A stretch of DNA of 64,000 nt, taken from positions 43,254 through 107,253 of the forward strand of contig CAZMTK010000009.1 of the NCBI GenBank assembly GCA_964569245.1, in the 5' to 3' direction. This document shows, in pieces, positions 1-7,960 of the stretch. The stretch is from JAAYTY01 sp964569245. GTDB lineage: Bacteria; Fermentibacterota; Fermentibacteria; Fermentibacterales; Fermentibacteraceae. The notes beneath the pieces are model-generated. The model made no database searches and was not told the origin of the DNA. It saw only the letters and a list, made by a program, of their open reading frames with translations. The stretch's first letter is position 1. Each line of letters starts with the position of its first letter. A program made the translations under genes and the position numbers.

Positions 1-348
1 CCCGGGGCCCGTCAGGAAGGCTCTGCAGCCTCCCGCATGGACGATCCAGGCATCCCGCCCCAGCACGGCCACTGCAGTTGCCGAGCAGCCTCTCAGCTCC
101 TCCGCCCGGATCTTCTCCCCCGCCTCGTGAAAGGCTTCCGCGAGGGCCTCGCCTATGCGGAAGGCTACTCCTTCGGCGAACACGTCGCGCACTGTGGCGA
201 CGGCAGTCTCGGCGGAGCGGACGTCACCCCCGGTTCCCTCGGCGACGACCGCTACGGAGGCATAGGGGTGCTCGCCCCTGAAGCCGTCGCAGGCGCACAG
301 GGAGTCGTGCCTGCTCCTTCCTCTCAGCATGCTCCAGGCGGCGATCAT
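1..348 (-). CDS. PP2C-family (PPM) serine/threonine phosphatase-like protein, N-terminal part, cut by window edge
   Basis: The reading frame is open from an ATG at 348 to base 1, giving 116 codons with no stop, so the C-terminus lies outside the window. A Shine-Dalgarno GGGAGG stands 8 bases before the ATG. The N-terminal part has 'SVAVVAEGTGG', which corresponds to the first PPM strand. Further on, 'GCSATAVAVLGRDAWIVHAGGCRAFL' (read as two adjoining strands) matches the PPM pattern G-T-T-x-x-A...A-x-V-G-D-S-R-A. Two usual metal ligands look altered: the family's 'DG' after the first strand is here E-G, and 'GDSR' is here GGCR. It may therefore be a degenerate, non-catalytic phosphatase fold or a metal-site variant. 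Family assignment is by pattern only; function is inferred. Confidence 0.6.
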   Translation of the reverse strand, partial: MIAAWSMLRGRSRHDSLCACDGFRGEHPYASVAVVAEGTGGDVRSAETAVATVRDVFAEGVAFRIGEALAEAFHEAGEKIRAEELRGCSATAVAVLGRDAWIVHAGGCRAFLTGPG

Positions 349-417
349 GGCGAACGCCTCCCGGCGAGGGCTTTGCAGCGTGTCATGTCTGCGGGAGACT
401 GCGAACAGCGCATCGGG

Positions 418-493
418 TGGTGGAGATGAGCGGGCTCGAACCGCCGGCCTCTGCCTTGCGAAAGCAGCGCTCTACCAGCTGAGCTACATCCCC
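418..493 (-). tRNA. tRNA-Ala(CGC)
   Basis: A full cloverleaf folds on the minus strand. The acceptor GGGGATG pairs with CATCTCC (one G-T). The D-stem is GCTC/GAGC, the anticodon stem CTGCT/GGCAG, the loop TTCGCAA with anticodon CGC, and the T-stem GGCGG/CCGCT with loop TTCGAGC. The 3' CCA is encoded and the discriminator is A. The anticodon reads GCG (alanine). Length is 76 nt including CCA. Confidence 0.95.
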
Positions 494-539
494 ACGCCCG
501 GATGGAAATACTGCACAAACGCACCGCCGGATGCAAGCA

Positions 540-2585
540 TCAGCGAGCAACTACTGCCCTTCCCCTGCCCGTCAGCACGAGGTAGCCCGGCAGCCCCTCG
601 GCTGCCGACAGGATAACGCTCTCGTCGCTCAGCAGCAGGCTGTCGGACTTCACCGTGAAGGGACCGCCGTCGATCTTCACCTCGCGGTAGCTCCCCGCCG
701 GGAACACGAGCGCATCGCACGACCCGCGGGAGACTCTCACGAGTCCCTGGGTCAGCGACGTCTCGGCTGGGACCAGCTCTATGTGGGCGTCGAAGGCTGC
801 CAGTGCCTCAGCCCTGGCGAGGCGCCCCTCCTCCAGCTTGTGCACGATGGCCGTGCCCGCCCGTGAGCCCAGCCATACGGTGCCGCTGCCGCCGGCCAGC
901 AGCCATCCGCCTATCTCCGAAATGGTTATCTGCCCGTCGTACGCGACCAGCGCGAGGGGATTCACGGCGAGGGTGCCCTTCTTCAGGTCGACCCCTACCA
1001 GCACGCCGCTCTCCAGCTTCGCGATCCTGTAGCTGGCAGGAGACGAGGCCACCGCCTGCACGGGCTGTTCCCGAGAGGCGGAGGTCTGCTCAGCCACTAC
1101 CACTGGCGCAGCCGCCTCCTCCACAGCCTCCTTCCGGTCTGCGGCCGCCTCGGGCCCGGCCGGAGGAGGCGCGACTGGCCCGATCGGAGCCTCCGCAATC
1201 CGAGTCTCCGCCGCAGGAACCTCAGTCCCGGGCTCCCGCGCCGTCACGAGCGCCTGCTCCGGGATTGCCGAGGGGGCCTCAGCGGCTTCCTGCAGGGGCG
1301 GTGAGGCAGATGCGGGCCCGGCAAAGGCGCTCTCGAGAACCGCTGCCGCCTCGTCGACGAGGCCTTCCGGAGCCTGTCTGACGGCATCCTCCACGCTCGG
1401 AACCAGCTCCTCGACCGGGGGAGGCACCATCTGCTCCACCGGAGGGATCGGCGGGGCTCCCGGAAGACCGGGCGCAGGCCGAGCCGGCGGTTCGGGTGCT
1501 GCATCGGGCCCGCCGAAGATTTCCGAAAGGCTCGGAACCGGGGCGGGCGAGGATTCGGCGGGGCCGTGGAGCGCCTCCGGTCCAGGTGCGGGTCCGCCCA
1601 TATGAGGCTCCGTCCCGAAGATCGAGTCGAGCGACAGCGGCTGCACCCGGGGGGCGGCCTCCGCCGGAGTCGCTGTCTGCGGCTTCTCGCCGCCGGCGGG
1701 AGATTCGAACACACTCTCCAGACCGCCGAGAATCTCGAAGCCATCCGCAGCGGTCCCGGCGGGCTGGACGGGCGTCTCCCTCCCGGTGCCGAGAAGGTCG
1801 GAGATGTCCCTGACAGGGGGCTTCTCCTCGGGGGCCTTCTCCGCCTCCGGCTTCTTCGGGGGCTCGAGGCTGATACCCACGCTGGAGAGCAGTGCCTGCA
1901 CCTTGTCGTCGCCCTCGCCCTGCCCGCCGATCTTCACCCCGATGTCCTCGAGCAGGCTGTCCAGATCGTCGGTGGTGGCGAAGACGTCCGTAGCGCCAGG
2001 GGCGTCAGGGAAGACCTGCCTGTCGCCGTGCAGCGGCACCCCGGCCTGAGGCCGGGGTGATTCCGGCGCAGGCGAGGGAGCAGATGCCGGAGGCGCCTCC
2101 TCCCTCGACGGCGAGGGCTGTTCGACGGCGGGAGCGGGGCCGCCCTTCACGGCGGTTCCAACAGGTCCGCCGAAAACCTGCGACAGGTCGATGCCTTGCG
2201 GCTGGGAATCCAGCTTCGCGTTGAGCCTGCTGACGGCGACGGCCGCCTGCCTGTGATCCCTGTCACGCTCCTGGACGACCAGGTAGTTGTCCCGGGCCAG
2301 CTCGAGTTCGCCCAGCTCCTCCAGCACCTGCCCGAGCCTGAAGTGGTGGGAGGGGCTGCCTATCTCGAGGGTGGTCAGGACCTCGAGCTGCTCCCTGGCC
2401 TCGGACCACAGTCCGAGGGACATGCAGGTGTCGGCAAGGATGCTCCTGGCCCGGGGCCTCGTTCCTATGAGGGACACAGCCTTCAGCAGGAGCTCCCTGG
2501 CCTGCTCCGGGAGCCCTCTGTTCAGGTAGCTCTCGGCTTCCTGGCAAAGGGCGTTGTAGGTATCGCTCGTGAAGGCGTCTGACAC
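540..2585 (-). CDS. TPR protein with long Pro/Ala/Glu-rich linker and C-terminal AIM24-like beta domain
   Basis: 681 residues starting at GTG 2585, with a clear GGGAGG ribosome site 7 bases upstream. Residues 1-115 are about three tetratricopeptide repeats ('AESYLNRGLPEQARELLLKA', 'LGLWSEAREQLEVLTTL', 'LGELELARDNYLVV'). Residues about 130-500 are low-complexity, rich in Pro, Ala and Glu, and probably disordered. The last 170 residues are glycine- and valine-rich with alternating strands ('GTLAVNPLALVAYDG', 'LAGGSGTVWLGS'), resembling the AIM24/TerD-like beta fold. There is no signal peptide and no membrane segment, so it is probably cytoplasmic and acts as a scaffold. It lies between two tRNA genes on the same strand. 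The C-terminal domain name is tentative. Confidence 0.8.
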   Translation of the reverse strand: MSDAFTSDTYNALCQEAESYLNRGLPEQARELLLKAVSLIGTRPRARSILADTCMSLGLWSEAREQLEVLTTLEIGSPSHHFRLGQVLEELGELELARDNYLVVQERDRDHRQAAVAVSRLNAKLDSQPQGIDLSQVFGGPVGTAVKGGPAPAVEQPSPSREEAPPASAPSPAPESPRPQAGVPLHGDRQVFPDAPGATDVFATTDDLDSLLEDIGVKIGGQGEGDDKVQALLSSVGISLEPPKKPEAEKAPEEKPPVRDISDLLGTGRETPVQPAGTAADGFEILGGLESVFESPAGGEKPQTATPAEAAPRVQPLSLDSIFGTEPHMGGPAPGPEALHGPAESSPAPVPSLSEIFGGPDAAPEPPARPAPGLPGAPPIPPVEQMVPPPVEELVPSVEDAVRQAPEGLVDEAAAVLESAFAGPASASPPLQEAAEAPSAIPEQALVTAREPGTEVPAAETRIAEAPIGPVAPPPAGPEAAADRKEAVEEAAAPVVVAEQTSASREQPVQAVASSPASYRIAKLESGVLVGVDLKKGTLAVNPLALVAYDGQITISEIGGWLLAGGSGTVWLGSRAGTAIVHKLEEGRLARAEALAAFDAHIELVPAETSLTQGLVRVSRGSCDALVFPAGSYREVKIDGGPFTVKSDSLLLSDESVILSAAEGLPGYLVLTGRGRAVVAR

Positions 2586-2683
2586 CGCTTACCTCCCGGA
2601 GAGGAAGTTGACGCGGGACGAAGGTCCGTCTGGGATCGACCATCTGCCGGTTCCGGCGGACCGCCATTCTCGAGGCCTGCGGA

Positions 2684-2776
2684 TGGCGGAGAGAGAGGGA
2701 TTCGAACCCTCGAGAACGCTTTCGCGCCCTACACGATTTCCAATCGTGCTCCATCGACCAGCTCGGACATCTCTCC
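2684..2776 (-). tRNA. tRNA-Ser(GGA)
   Basis: Minus-strand cloverleaf with acceptor GGAGAGA/TCTCTCC, anticodon stem ACGAT/CGTGT-type pairing around loop TGGAAAT (anticodon GGA, codon UCC) and T-loop TTCGAAT. It has the long extra arm typical of class II tRNAs (GGGCGCGAAAGCGTTC forms its own stem). CCA is encoded. Length is 93 nt. Confidence 0.95.
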
Positions 2777-2925
2777 GCACCCTGATAGCCGGCGGATAGA
2801 ATAGGCCCGATCCCTCATGCTGTCAACGCGAACGGCACCCCCCCAGGGCTTCGGCTGCAGAGCCTTCGTTGCGCGACGAGCCGCCGTGCAGTTATCGTTC
2901 GACAGCCTGGAAAGGAGGAAATCGG

Positions 2926-3915
2926 ATGCGAATCGTCTTCCTGTCGCTTCTGTGCGCTGCGTCATCTTTCGCGGCAAGCCGGTCGGTGCTTCTGGAGCAG
3001 TTCACGAACTCCGGTTGAAGCGGCTGCTACTCCTCGGAACCCTCACTCCTCAGCTTCATCAACTCGCACGCTTCGACCGTCACTCCCATGTTCGTACATG
3101 TAAGCTGGCCCTCCCCTTCCGACCCCATCTATCTTGCCAACACGACCGAGCAGAATGCCCGCAAGTCCCTCTACGGAGTCAACAGCGTCCCCTGGACCCA
3201 GTTCGACGGCGTCATCCACTCCAGCAGCTACCTGACCGCCTACAACAACAGGATGGCGGTTCCGTGTCATCTCGACATTCTCGCCTGCCGGAACGGCGGC
3301 ACGAGCTCCGGCATCGTCAGCATACGCCTCATCGCGGAGCAGGATCTGGGAATGACCTCCACGAGGGCGTTCGCCATCCTCCTCGAGGACGACGTGCCCG
3401 GGGCCGGATACTGGTCCAGCAGCACATTTCCCTACGCTTTCAGGGACAACCTGATGGGAGTGGCCGGCACCGTCGTCGAGTTCTCGGCCCCCTATCCCGA
3501 CACGGTGTTCGTGGAGGTGCCCTACAACCTCAGTCCCTCCTGGGTTGCGACCAACCTGTACCTGGCCACTTTCGTACAGGCCTACTCATCGAGCGACAAG
3601 GAGGTTGCGAACTCAAGGTTCGACAATTTCCTCGGCCTTCCGCAGGGAATGGAGGACGGCGCTCCCGGGGCGGGCGCAACCTCCGTCACCGCAGAGCCGA
3701 ACCCTTCCATCGGCCTCTTCACGGTATCGGCCAGCATGCCCGAGGGAGTTTCGGGGCTGGTGACCATCTTCGACATGGCCGGGCGGGAGCTGGCGTCGTT
3801 CGACGCTTCGGCCCTCCCCGTACAGGTCGCCGCACCGGGCCCCGGCGTCTATTTCGCCAGGCTCTCGACCTCGTCCGGCGGGCTGGATGCCGCCAGGGTG
3901 GTCGTCCTCGAGTAG
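2926..3915 (+). CDS. Omp28-like secreted thioredoxin-fold protein, probable selenoprotein with a U-S-G-C motif
   Basis: Read from ATG 2926 (Shine-Dalgarno AAAGGAGGA 6 bases upstream), the frame gives a signal peptide (MRIVFLSLLCAASSFAAS) and then 'RSVLLEQFTNSG'. An in-frame TGA follows at 3016-3018, then 'SGCYSSEPSLLSF', and the frame runs unbroken to TAG at 3915. With UGA read as selenocysteine the product is 329 residues with Sec31 and Cys34, a UxxC redox motif exactly where Omp28/thioredoxin-fold proteins have CxxC after 'EEFT'. The body matches the Omp28-type secreted family. The C-terminus ('PNPSIGLFTV...FDMAGRELASF...GVYFAR') is a type IX-like sorting tail. The bases TGAAGC at the UGA can pair with GCTTCA at 3053-3058, but a canonical SECIS needs folding software. 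Alternatives are a nonsense mutation or a base error; the intact downstream frame argues against long decay. Confidence 0.75.
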
Positions 3916-3935
3916 CATTCCCGAGTGCGGTTGCG

Positions 3936-3969
3936 GGGAGCCCCGTGGAGACCCGGGGCTCCCTCTTTC
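3936..3969 (+). terminator. Rho-independent terminator after the selenoprotein candidate
   Basis: Perfect 10-bp stem GGGAGCCCCG (3936-3945) with CGGGGCTCCC (3954-3963), 8-nt loop, followed by TCTTTC. It lies 20 bases after the stop codon. The 244 bases between it and the next gene hold nothing I recognise. Confidence 0.8.
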
Positions 3970-4213
3970 ACATGATTCCGAGCGAACGCGCCATTTCCGC
4001 TGAGACACTGGACCTCTGAAGCGGCTGTCTCTCTGCTCGAAGGCTGCCTGCCCCGGCTCAAAGCCTCGACGACTCCGCCTCCGCAGGCACCTCGCGGGAG
4101 AGGGCATCCGCCAACGGCCCGTTCGAAGGCTCGAAGGAGAACGCGCAGACCGGCGCAGCTGTTGTGCAGGGCCGGAACGAGCGAGACACCGTGGTGACAA
4201 GCGTTTCGGGAAC

Positions 4214-5125
4214 TCACGGGCACCATCTGCAGCGAGACAGATTCCTGGCCCTCTTCAGCGCCTCCCAGGATCGCGCTTCCAGCCAGGCATCAGGCGAGGG
4301 GACAGCGGCATACGGGTCCGGCGCGTCGCAGAACGGGCATGGCCTCAGAACGGCCGAGGCGTCGAGAAAGAGGTACCCGAGAGCGGGGCAGGGGCCGGGC
4401 TCTCTCGAGAGCGACACGCTTCCATCCGGGTCGAGACGGTACGGGCAGGAGGGATCTCCGAGGGCCAGCATCTCAGCCCTGCCTACATCGTTCCCGGAAG
4501 GGTCGAATATGCCCGGAACCACCCTCCAGTGGACGATGCCGAGGCTTTCCATGAGAGATCCGAAGGCTTCTCCGTCCCCTGACGAAGGCTTCCAGACCGT
4601 GAGAACCGCCTCCACCATGGCTCCCCCCGACGACAGCACCATCCGCATGCCATCCGTCACGCCGTCGAGACCGTCCACGCCGCGCACCGCAGCGTAGGAC
4701 CCGCGGGTCGCCCCGGGGAGGCCGAAGATCCAGCGGTCGAACGGAAGGCATGCAGCTTCCGAAGTCATTCCTGCGCCGTTGGTGCTGATGGACAGCGACA
4801 GGGCCTTCCTGCGGGCGACGGCTGCCAGGCTGTCCAGGCACCCGGAGGCGAGCGGGTCCGAGTGCTTTCCTGCGAGGCTCACCGTGGCGGGAGGCACCGG
4901 GGCGCATTCGAGCCACGCCGAGAGCTCCACGGGGGAGAGGTCGCGGGGTTCGGAGGGGACGCAGCAGGCGCAGCCTGCAAGGCACCTGGTTGTGGGCTCC
5001 ACTACGAGCCCCCGCTGCATGCGGCGGATTCCAAGCCGCGCGAGCCGAACCGCGAGTCGAAGCGGCCAGAGGGGCCCGTGCCGGGTCGCAGCCGAGAGCG
5101 CTGCCGCGAGCGTTCTCGTCAGCAA
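4214..5125 (-). CDS. Radical SAM protein with C-terminal SPASM-like cysteine cluster
   Basis: 303 residues from a TTG at 5125 that overlaps the maf stop codon; an AGGGG sits 8 bases upstream. An internal ATG at 5020 (residue 36) is the alternative start. The motif 'RCLAGCACC' gives C48-x3-C52-x2-C55, the cysteine triad holding the radical-SAM [4Fe-4S] cluster. The flanking 'LVVEPTTRC' is the first barrel strand. The C-terminal 80 residues contain C-x-A-L-G-Y, 'RPCPFCDAPD' and 'CRWCP', an auxiliary-cluster (SPASM/twitch) arrangement. The substrate is unknown. The gene is translationally coupled to maf and dtd. The N-terminal 35 residues are basic and hydrophobic, perhaps a membrane-associating helix if the longer start is used. 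Confidence 0.8.
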   Translation of the reverse strand: MLTRTLAAALSAATRHGPLWPLRLAVRLARLGIRRMQRGLVVEPTTRCLAGCACCVPSEPRDLSPVELSAWLECAPVPPATVSLAGKHSDPLASGCLDSLAAVARRKALSLSISTNGAGMTSEAACLPFDRWIFGLPGATRGSYAAVRGVDGLDGVTDGMRMVLSSGGAMVEAVLTVWKPSSGDGEAFGSLMESLGIVHWRVVPGIFDPSGNDVGRAEMLALGDPSCPYRLDPDGSVSLSREPGPCPALGYLFLDASAVLRPCPFCDAPDPYAAVPSPDAWLEARSWEALKRARNLSRCRWCP

Positions 5126-5721
5126 CCGCAATCCCCTGAAGCAGCCGCCTTGAGCGCCTCCACCACTCGCGACACCGAAAGGCCCATCACATTGAAGTAG
5201 CACCCCTCGATGCGACGGACGAGGGCGCTCCCGAAGCCCTGTATGCCGTAGGCTCCGGCCTTGTCCATGGGTTCGCCGGTGGCGACGTAGGATCTTATCT
5301 CGTCGGCGGTGAGATTCCTGAAGGTCACCTCTGTCGCTTCGACGAACTCGCAGCGGAAGCAGGGCGATTCGCGCGCCAGGCACACCCCGCCGAAGACGGT
5401 GTGCGTGCGTCCGGACAGCGCGGAGAGCATCTCGGCGGCGTCCTCCTCGCAGGAAGGCTTCCCGAGGATCGCCCCGTCCAGCCAGACGACCGTGTCCGCG
5501 CCGAGCACCGGGCTTTCCGGATGCTCGTGCGAAACTGCATCCGCCTTCATCCCGGCGTGTCTCGTCACGAGATCTCCGGGGTCGGCGCAGGCAGCGTTCT
5601 CCTCTTCGACGTCGGCAGGCCGGATGATGTGCGGGATTCCGGCCAGACAGAGTATCTCGTGCCTCCTGGGAGACCGGCTGGCGAGCACCAGCGGGCGGCT
5701 GAAGGGATACCAGACGGCCAT
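5119..5721 (-). CDS. maf: Maf-family nucleoside triphosphate pyrophosphatase
   Basis: 200 residues from ATG 5721. Family signatures are present in order: 'LVLASRSPRRHEILCLAGI' at the N-terminus (SxSPRR nucleotide-binding motif), 'VLGADTVVWLDGAILGKP' (the catalytic ADT segment), 'SGRTHTVFGGVCL' and 'GEPMDKAGAYGIQGFGSALV' with the conserved K-A-G-A-Y-G-I-Q. Maf proteins hydrolyse non-canonical or methylated NTPs (m5UTP, dTTP, UTP or m7GTP by subgroup) in the cytoplasm. It lies between dtd upstream (14-base gap) and the radical SAM gene (overlap), so all three are probably co-transcribed. Confidence 0.95.
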   Translation of the reverse strand: MAVWYPFSRPLVLASRSPRRHEILCLAGIPHIIRPADVEEENAACADPGDLVTRHAGMKADAVSHEHPESPVLGADTVVWLDGAILGKPSCEEDAAEMLSALSGRTHTVFGGVCLARESPCFRCEFVEATEVTFRNLTADEIRSYVATGEPMDKAGAYGIQGFGSALVRRIEGCYFNVMGLSVSRVVEALKAAASGDCGC

Positions 5722-5735
5722 CGAGCCGGGGGCCT

Positions 5736-6197
5736 TCAGGCCCCGGAAGCCCTCTCGCAGGGGGAGTCTATCATGATCGTGACGGGGCCGTCGTTCACCA
5801 GCTCGACCTCCATCATCGCCCCGAACACGCCCTGCTGCACTTCCAGGCCGGTCTCCTCCAGCATCGACGCGAAGAGACGGAACAGCATCTCCGCCCGTGC
5901 GGGGTCGGCCGCCCTTGTGAAGCTCGGACGCCTCCCCTTGGCGGTGTCGGCGTGGAGAGTGAACTGGCTCACGAGGAGTATCGAGCCGCCCGTGTCGAGC
6001 AGGGACAGGTTCATGGCGCCCCTGTCGTCGGGGAATATCCTCAGATTCGCTATCCTGTTGGCGGTCCACAGCAGGTCGCCGTTCGTCTCCGAGCGGCCGA
6101 ACCCTGCCAGCACGAGGAGCCCTCCGCCGATGCTGCCGACGGTCTTCCCGTCCACCCTGACGGAAGCCCTGCTAACTCTCTGTACCAGGGCCTTCAT
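5736..6197 (-). CDS. dtd: D-aminoacyl-tRNA deacylase
   Basis: 153 residues, close to the family's usual 145-150. It begins 'MKALVQRVSRASVRVDG', carries 'LLVSQFTLHAD' with the S-Q-F-T motif that contributes the active site, and 'VELVNDGPVTIMID' with the N-x-G-P-V-T motif that lets the enzyme discriminate D- from L-residues. It removes D-amino acids mischarged on tRNA. The ATG at 6197 lies inside the end of the upstream membrane-protein gene (26-base overlap), so translation is likely coupled. Confidence 0.96.
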   Translation of the reverse strand: MKALVQRVSRASVRVDGKTVGSIGGGLLVLAGFGRSETNGDLLWTANRIANLRIFPDDRGAMNLSLLDTGGSILLVSQFTLHADTAKGRRPSFTRAADPARAEMLFRLFASMLEETGLEVQQGVFGAMMEVELVNDGPVTIMIDSPCERASGA

Positions 6198-6702
6198 CCT
6201 CGGAGTCCCTGCCGGTTCGAAGCCCGTACACCGCCAGCAGGGCTCCCGCGCAGCTTGCCAGGATTCCTGCGACGCTTCCGAGCCCGAGGGCGAAACCGTC
6301 CATCTGCAGCATCACTGCCGGCAGGGCCAGCCGCCGGCCGCCCTTCGACAGCAGGTCGAGAGCCGAGCCCGCAGCGAGCATGACGACCCCCGTGAAGCGC
6401 GCGGGGTATATGTCCCTCAGCAGGGTGTGCACCGGCAGATCGCTTCCGGGCAGGAAGATGAAGCCGTCGAAGGCGCTGACTGCAAGCACGGAGTAGAGGG
6501 CGATTCTGTGGAGACCGAATCCGGCGCCCGGCTCGGGCCGGGCGCCGGCGAGGGACCATGCGAGATACACGAGCACCGTGGCACCCGAGGCCAGGAACGC
6601 CGGCTCGCGCCAGGGCAGGTCGAAGGTAACAAGTCCAGCCGCTCTCAGAGCCGCCACTGCGAGCAGCATGACGAGCAGCCGGACTGCCAGGGACCTGTTC
6701 AC
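6172..6702 (-). CDS. Five-helix integral membrane protein of unknown function
   Basis: 176 residues from GTG 6702, chosen because GGGGAGGAGG lies 7 bases upstream; the frame continues further 5' but without a comparable site. Hydrophobic segments lie at about residues 5-25, 36-55, 72-89, 110-128 and 138-165. The loop 'GSDLPVHTLLRDIYPARF' is the most polar part and the C-terminus is charged ('RDSEDEGPGTES'). I recognise no family. It precedes dtd and follows a lipoprotein gene on the same strand. Confidence 0.7.
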   Translation of the reverse strand: MNRSLAVRLLVMLLAVAALRAAGLVTFDLPWREPAFLASGATVLVYLAWSLAGARPEPGAGFGLHRIALYSVLAVSAFDGFIFLPGSDLPVHTLLRDIYPARFTGVVMLAAGSALDLLSKGGRRLALPAVMLQMDGFALGLGSVAGILASCAGALLAVYGLRTGRDSEDEGPGTES

Positions 6703-6722
6703 GGGCCGGCCTCCTCCCCGTT

Positions 6723-7946
6723 CTACAGGATGACCGTCCAGTCGTCCTCGCCGGGCGTCCCGCCGAGGCCGTCTCCGTTGCCGTCGAGTCCGTTGCCCCA
6801 TTCATCCCTGACCATGGCCGACACCCAGAGCTGCATTGCGCCGGAAACCGGACGCTGGAAGTAGCAGCGAACCTGGTGCATGCCGATCAGTGGCTCGAAC
6901 TCGAGCGGCACCAGGCCGCCGGCGTCAAGCACCTGGATGTTGGCGGCCGTGAACGTCGCATCGTCCATCACGACGGGCAGGCCGGTGAGGCTCTGCTGGA
7001 ACTCTATCGTCAGATAGTCCGGATTGCCGCCCGCCACCCCCGCCACTGTGGGAGGAGTGGAGTGCGTCGTGGAGTCGTCGGCCATCTGCATGTCCCAGGC
7101 GAAGTCCTCCTCGTCGGGCCACAGATAGCCGTCACCATTCGAGTCGAGGAGGTTTCCAGAGGTGTCGGCTGCCGCCGAGGACAGGGTCACGGTGTAGCGC
7201 ACCCCGGGCTCCAGCTCCGACCTCGGACGCATGACGATCTGAGTCTCCGTCACCGACACCAGCTCGGTTGCCACGGGGGACTGGTCGTCGGTGACGACCA
7301 GAGTGAACGACTCGAGATTCAGCGTGCTGGTGTCCATCGGACCCAGGTCGAAGACCACCGCGATATCCGGCAGTGGGTCCGTCAAGCCTCCACCGACTGG
7401 ATAGTGACCGGCGATGACGGGGCTGGCGAGGTCCGCCTCGGGAGCCGAGCCGTGGTGGAAAGTCGCCCTCAGATCGTCCCAGGGGGCGCCGTCCTGCATT
7501 CCGTTGTGGTTCGCATCGACAGGATTCCCGCCCAGGTCGGCGACCGACCCGGCGGACATCGTCAGGATCCAGGCCGACTCCTCAGAGAAGGTGGCCCAGA
7601 TGCGAGCCGTCTTCAGCTCCTCGATGTACTCGACCCCCTCGACGTCCACCGTCCTCTGCGAGGGCCACGTGGCCTCGATGTCGAAGTCCTCCTCGGAGAA
7701 GCTCCCGGGGGCCATGGCCTGGTCGAACTCGACGAGAATGGCGTCCTGGATGCCCTCGGTGCCGGGATCCACGTCAGCCACCACGTGGCTGCCGAGACCG
7801 CCGCTGTAGGTTCCAGTGGCCGTCACCCTGGGGAGGCTGCCGCCTCCCTGCCATTCGTGATCGGGGTCGGATCCGAACGGATTGTCCTCGACCCCGCATG
7901 CCGTCCATAGCAGCGCCAGGGCTGCCAGCGCGAAAGACCTCTTCAT
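6723..7946 (-). CDS. Lipoprotein with SbsA/Big_5-type Ig-like domains
   Basis: 407 residues from ATG 7946. The signal sequence MKRSFALAALALLWTAC ends in a lipobox with Cys17, so it is probably lipid-anchored. Two repeats carry the Big_5 pattern 'I..VEFDQAM...S' / 'IAVVFDLGPMDTSTLN...F.L' followed by 'L.PGVRYTVTLSSAAADTSGN', as in SbsA-like Ig domains. A third partial repeat starts near residue 300. Asp-rich calcium-loop-like stretches ('DANHNGMQDG', 'DSNGDGYLWPDE', 'DGNGDGLGG') occur between domains. It is likely a surface or periplasmic structural or adhesive protein. It lies 14 bases downstream of the beta-barrel gene, suggesting joint expression and perhaps a barrel-lipoprotein pair. Confidence 0.8.
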   Translation of the reverse strand: MKRSFALAALALLWTACGVEDNPFGSDPDHEWQGGGSLPRVTATGTYSGGLGSHVVADVDPGTEGIQDAILVEFDQAMAPGSFSEEDFDIEATWPSQRTVDVEGVEYIEELKTARIWATFSEESAWILTMSAGSVADLGGNPVDANHNGMQDGAPWDDLRATFHHGSAPEADLASPVIAGHYPVGGGLTDPLPDIAVVFDLGPMDTSTLNLESFTLVVTDDQSPVATELVSVTETQIVMRPRSELEPGVRYTVTLSSAAADTSGNLLDSNGDGYLWPDEEDFAWDMQMADDSTTHSTPPTVAGVAGGNPDYLTIEFQQSLTGLPVVMDDATFTAANIQVLDAGGLVPLEFEPLIGMHQVRCYFQRPVSGAMQLWVSAMVRDEWGNGLDGNGDGLGGTPGEDDWTVIL

Positions 7947-7960
7947 CCTGCACCCCCCGC

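Noticed and set aside
2817..4019. Long plus-strand frame over the selenoprotein locus
   Set aside because: It is in a different frame from the Omp28-like protein, arginine- and proline-rich, with no ribosome site; it is an antiframe of high-GC coding sequence.
5119..6069. Longer Maf start at 6069
   Set aside because: Maf homology begins at the ATG at 5721; the extra 116 residues overlap dtd in another frame and are arginine-rich.
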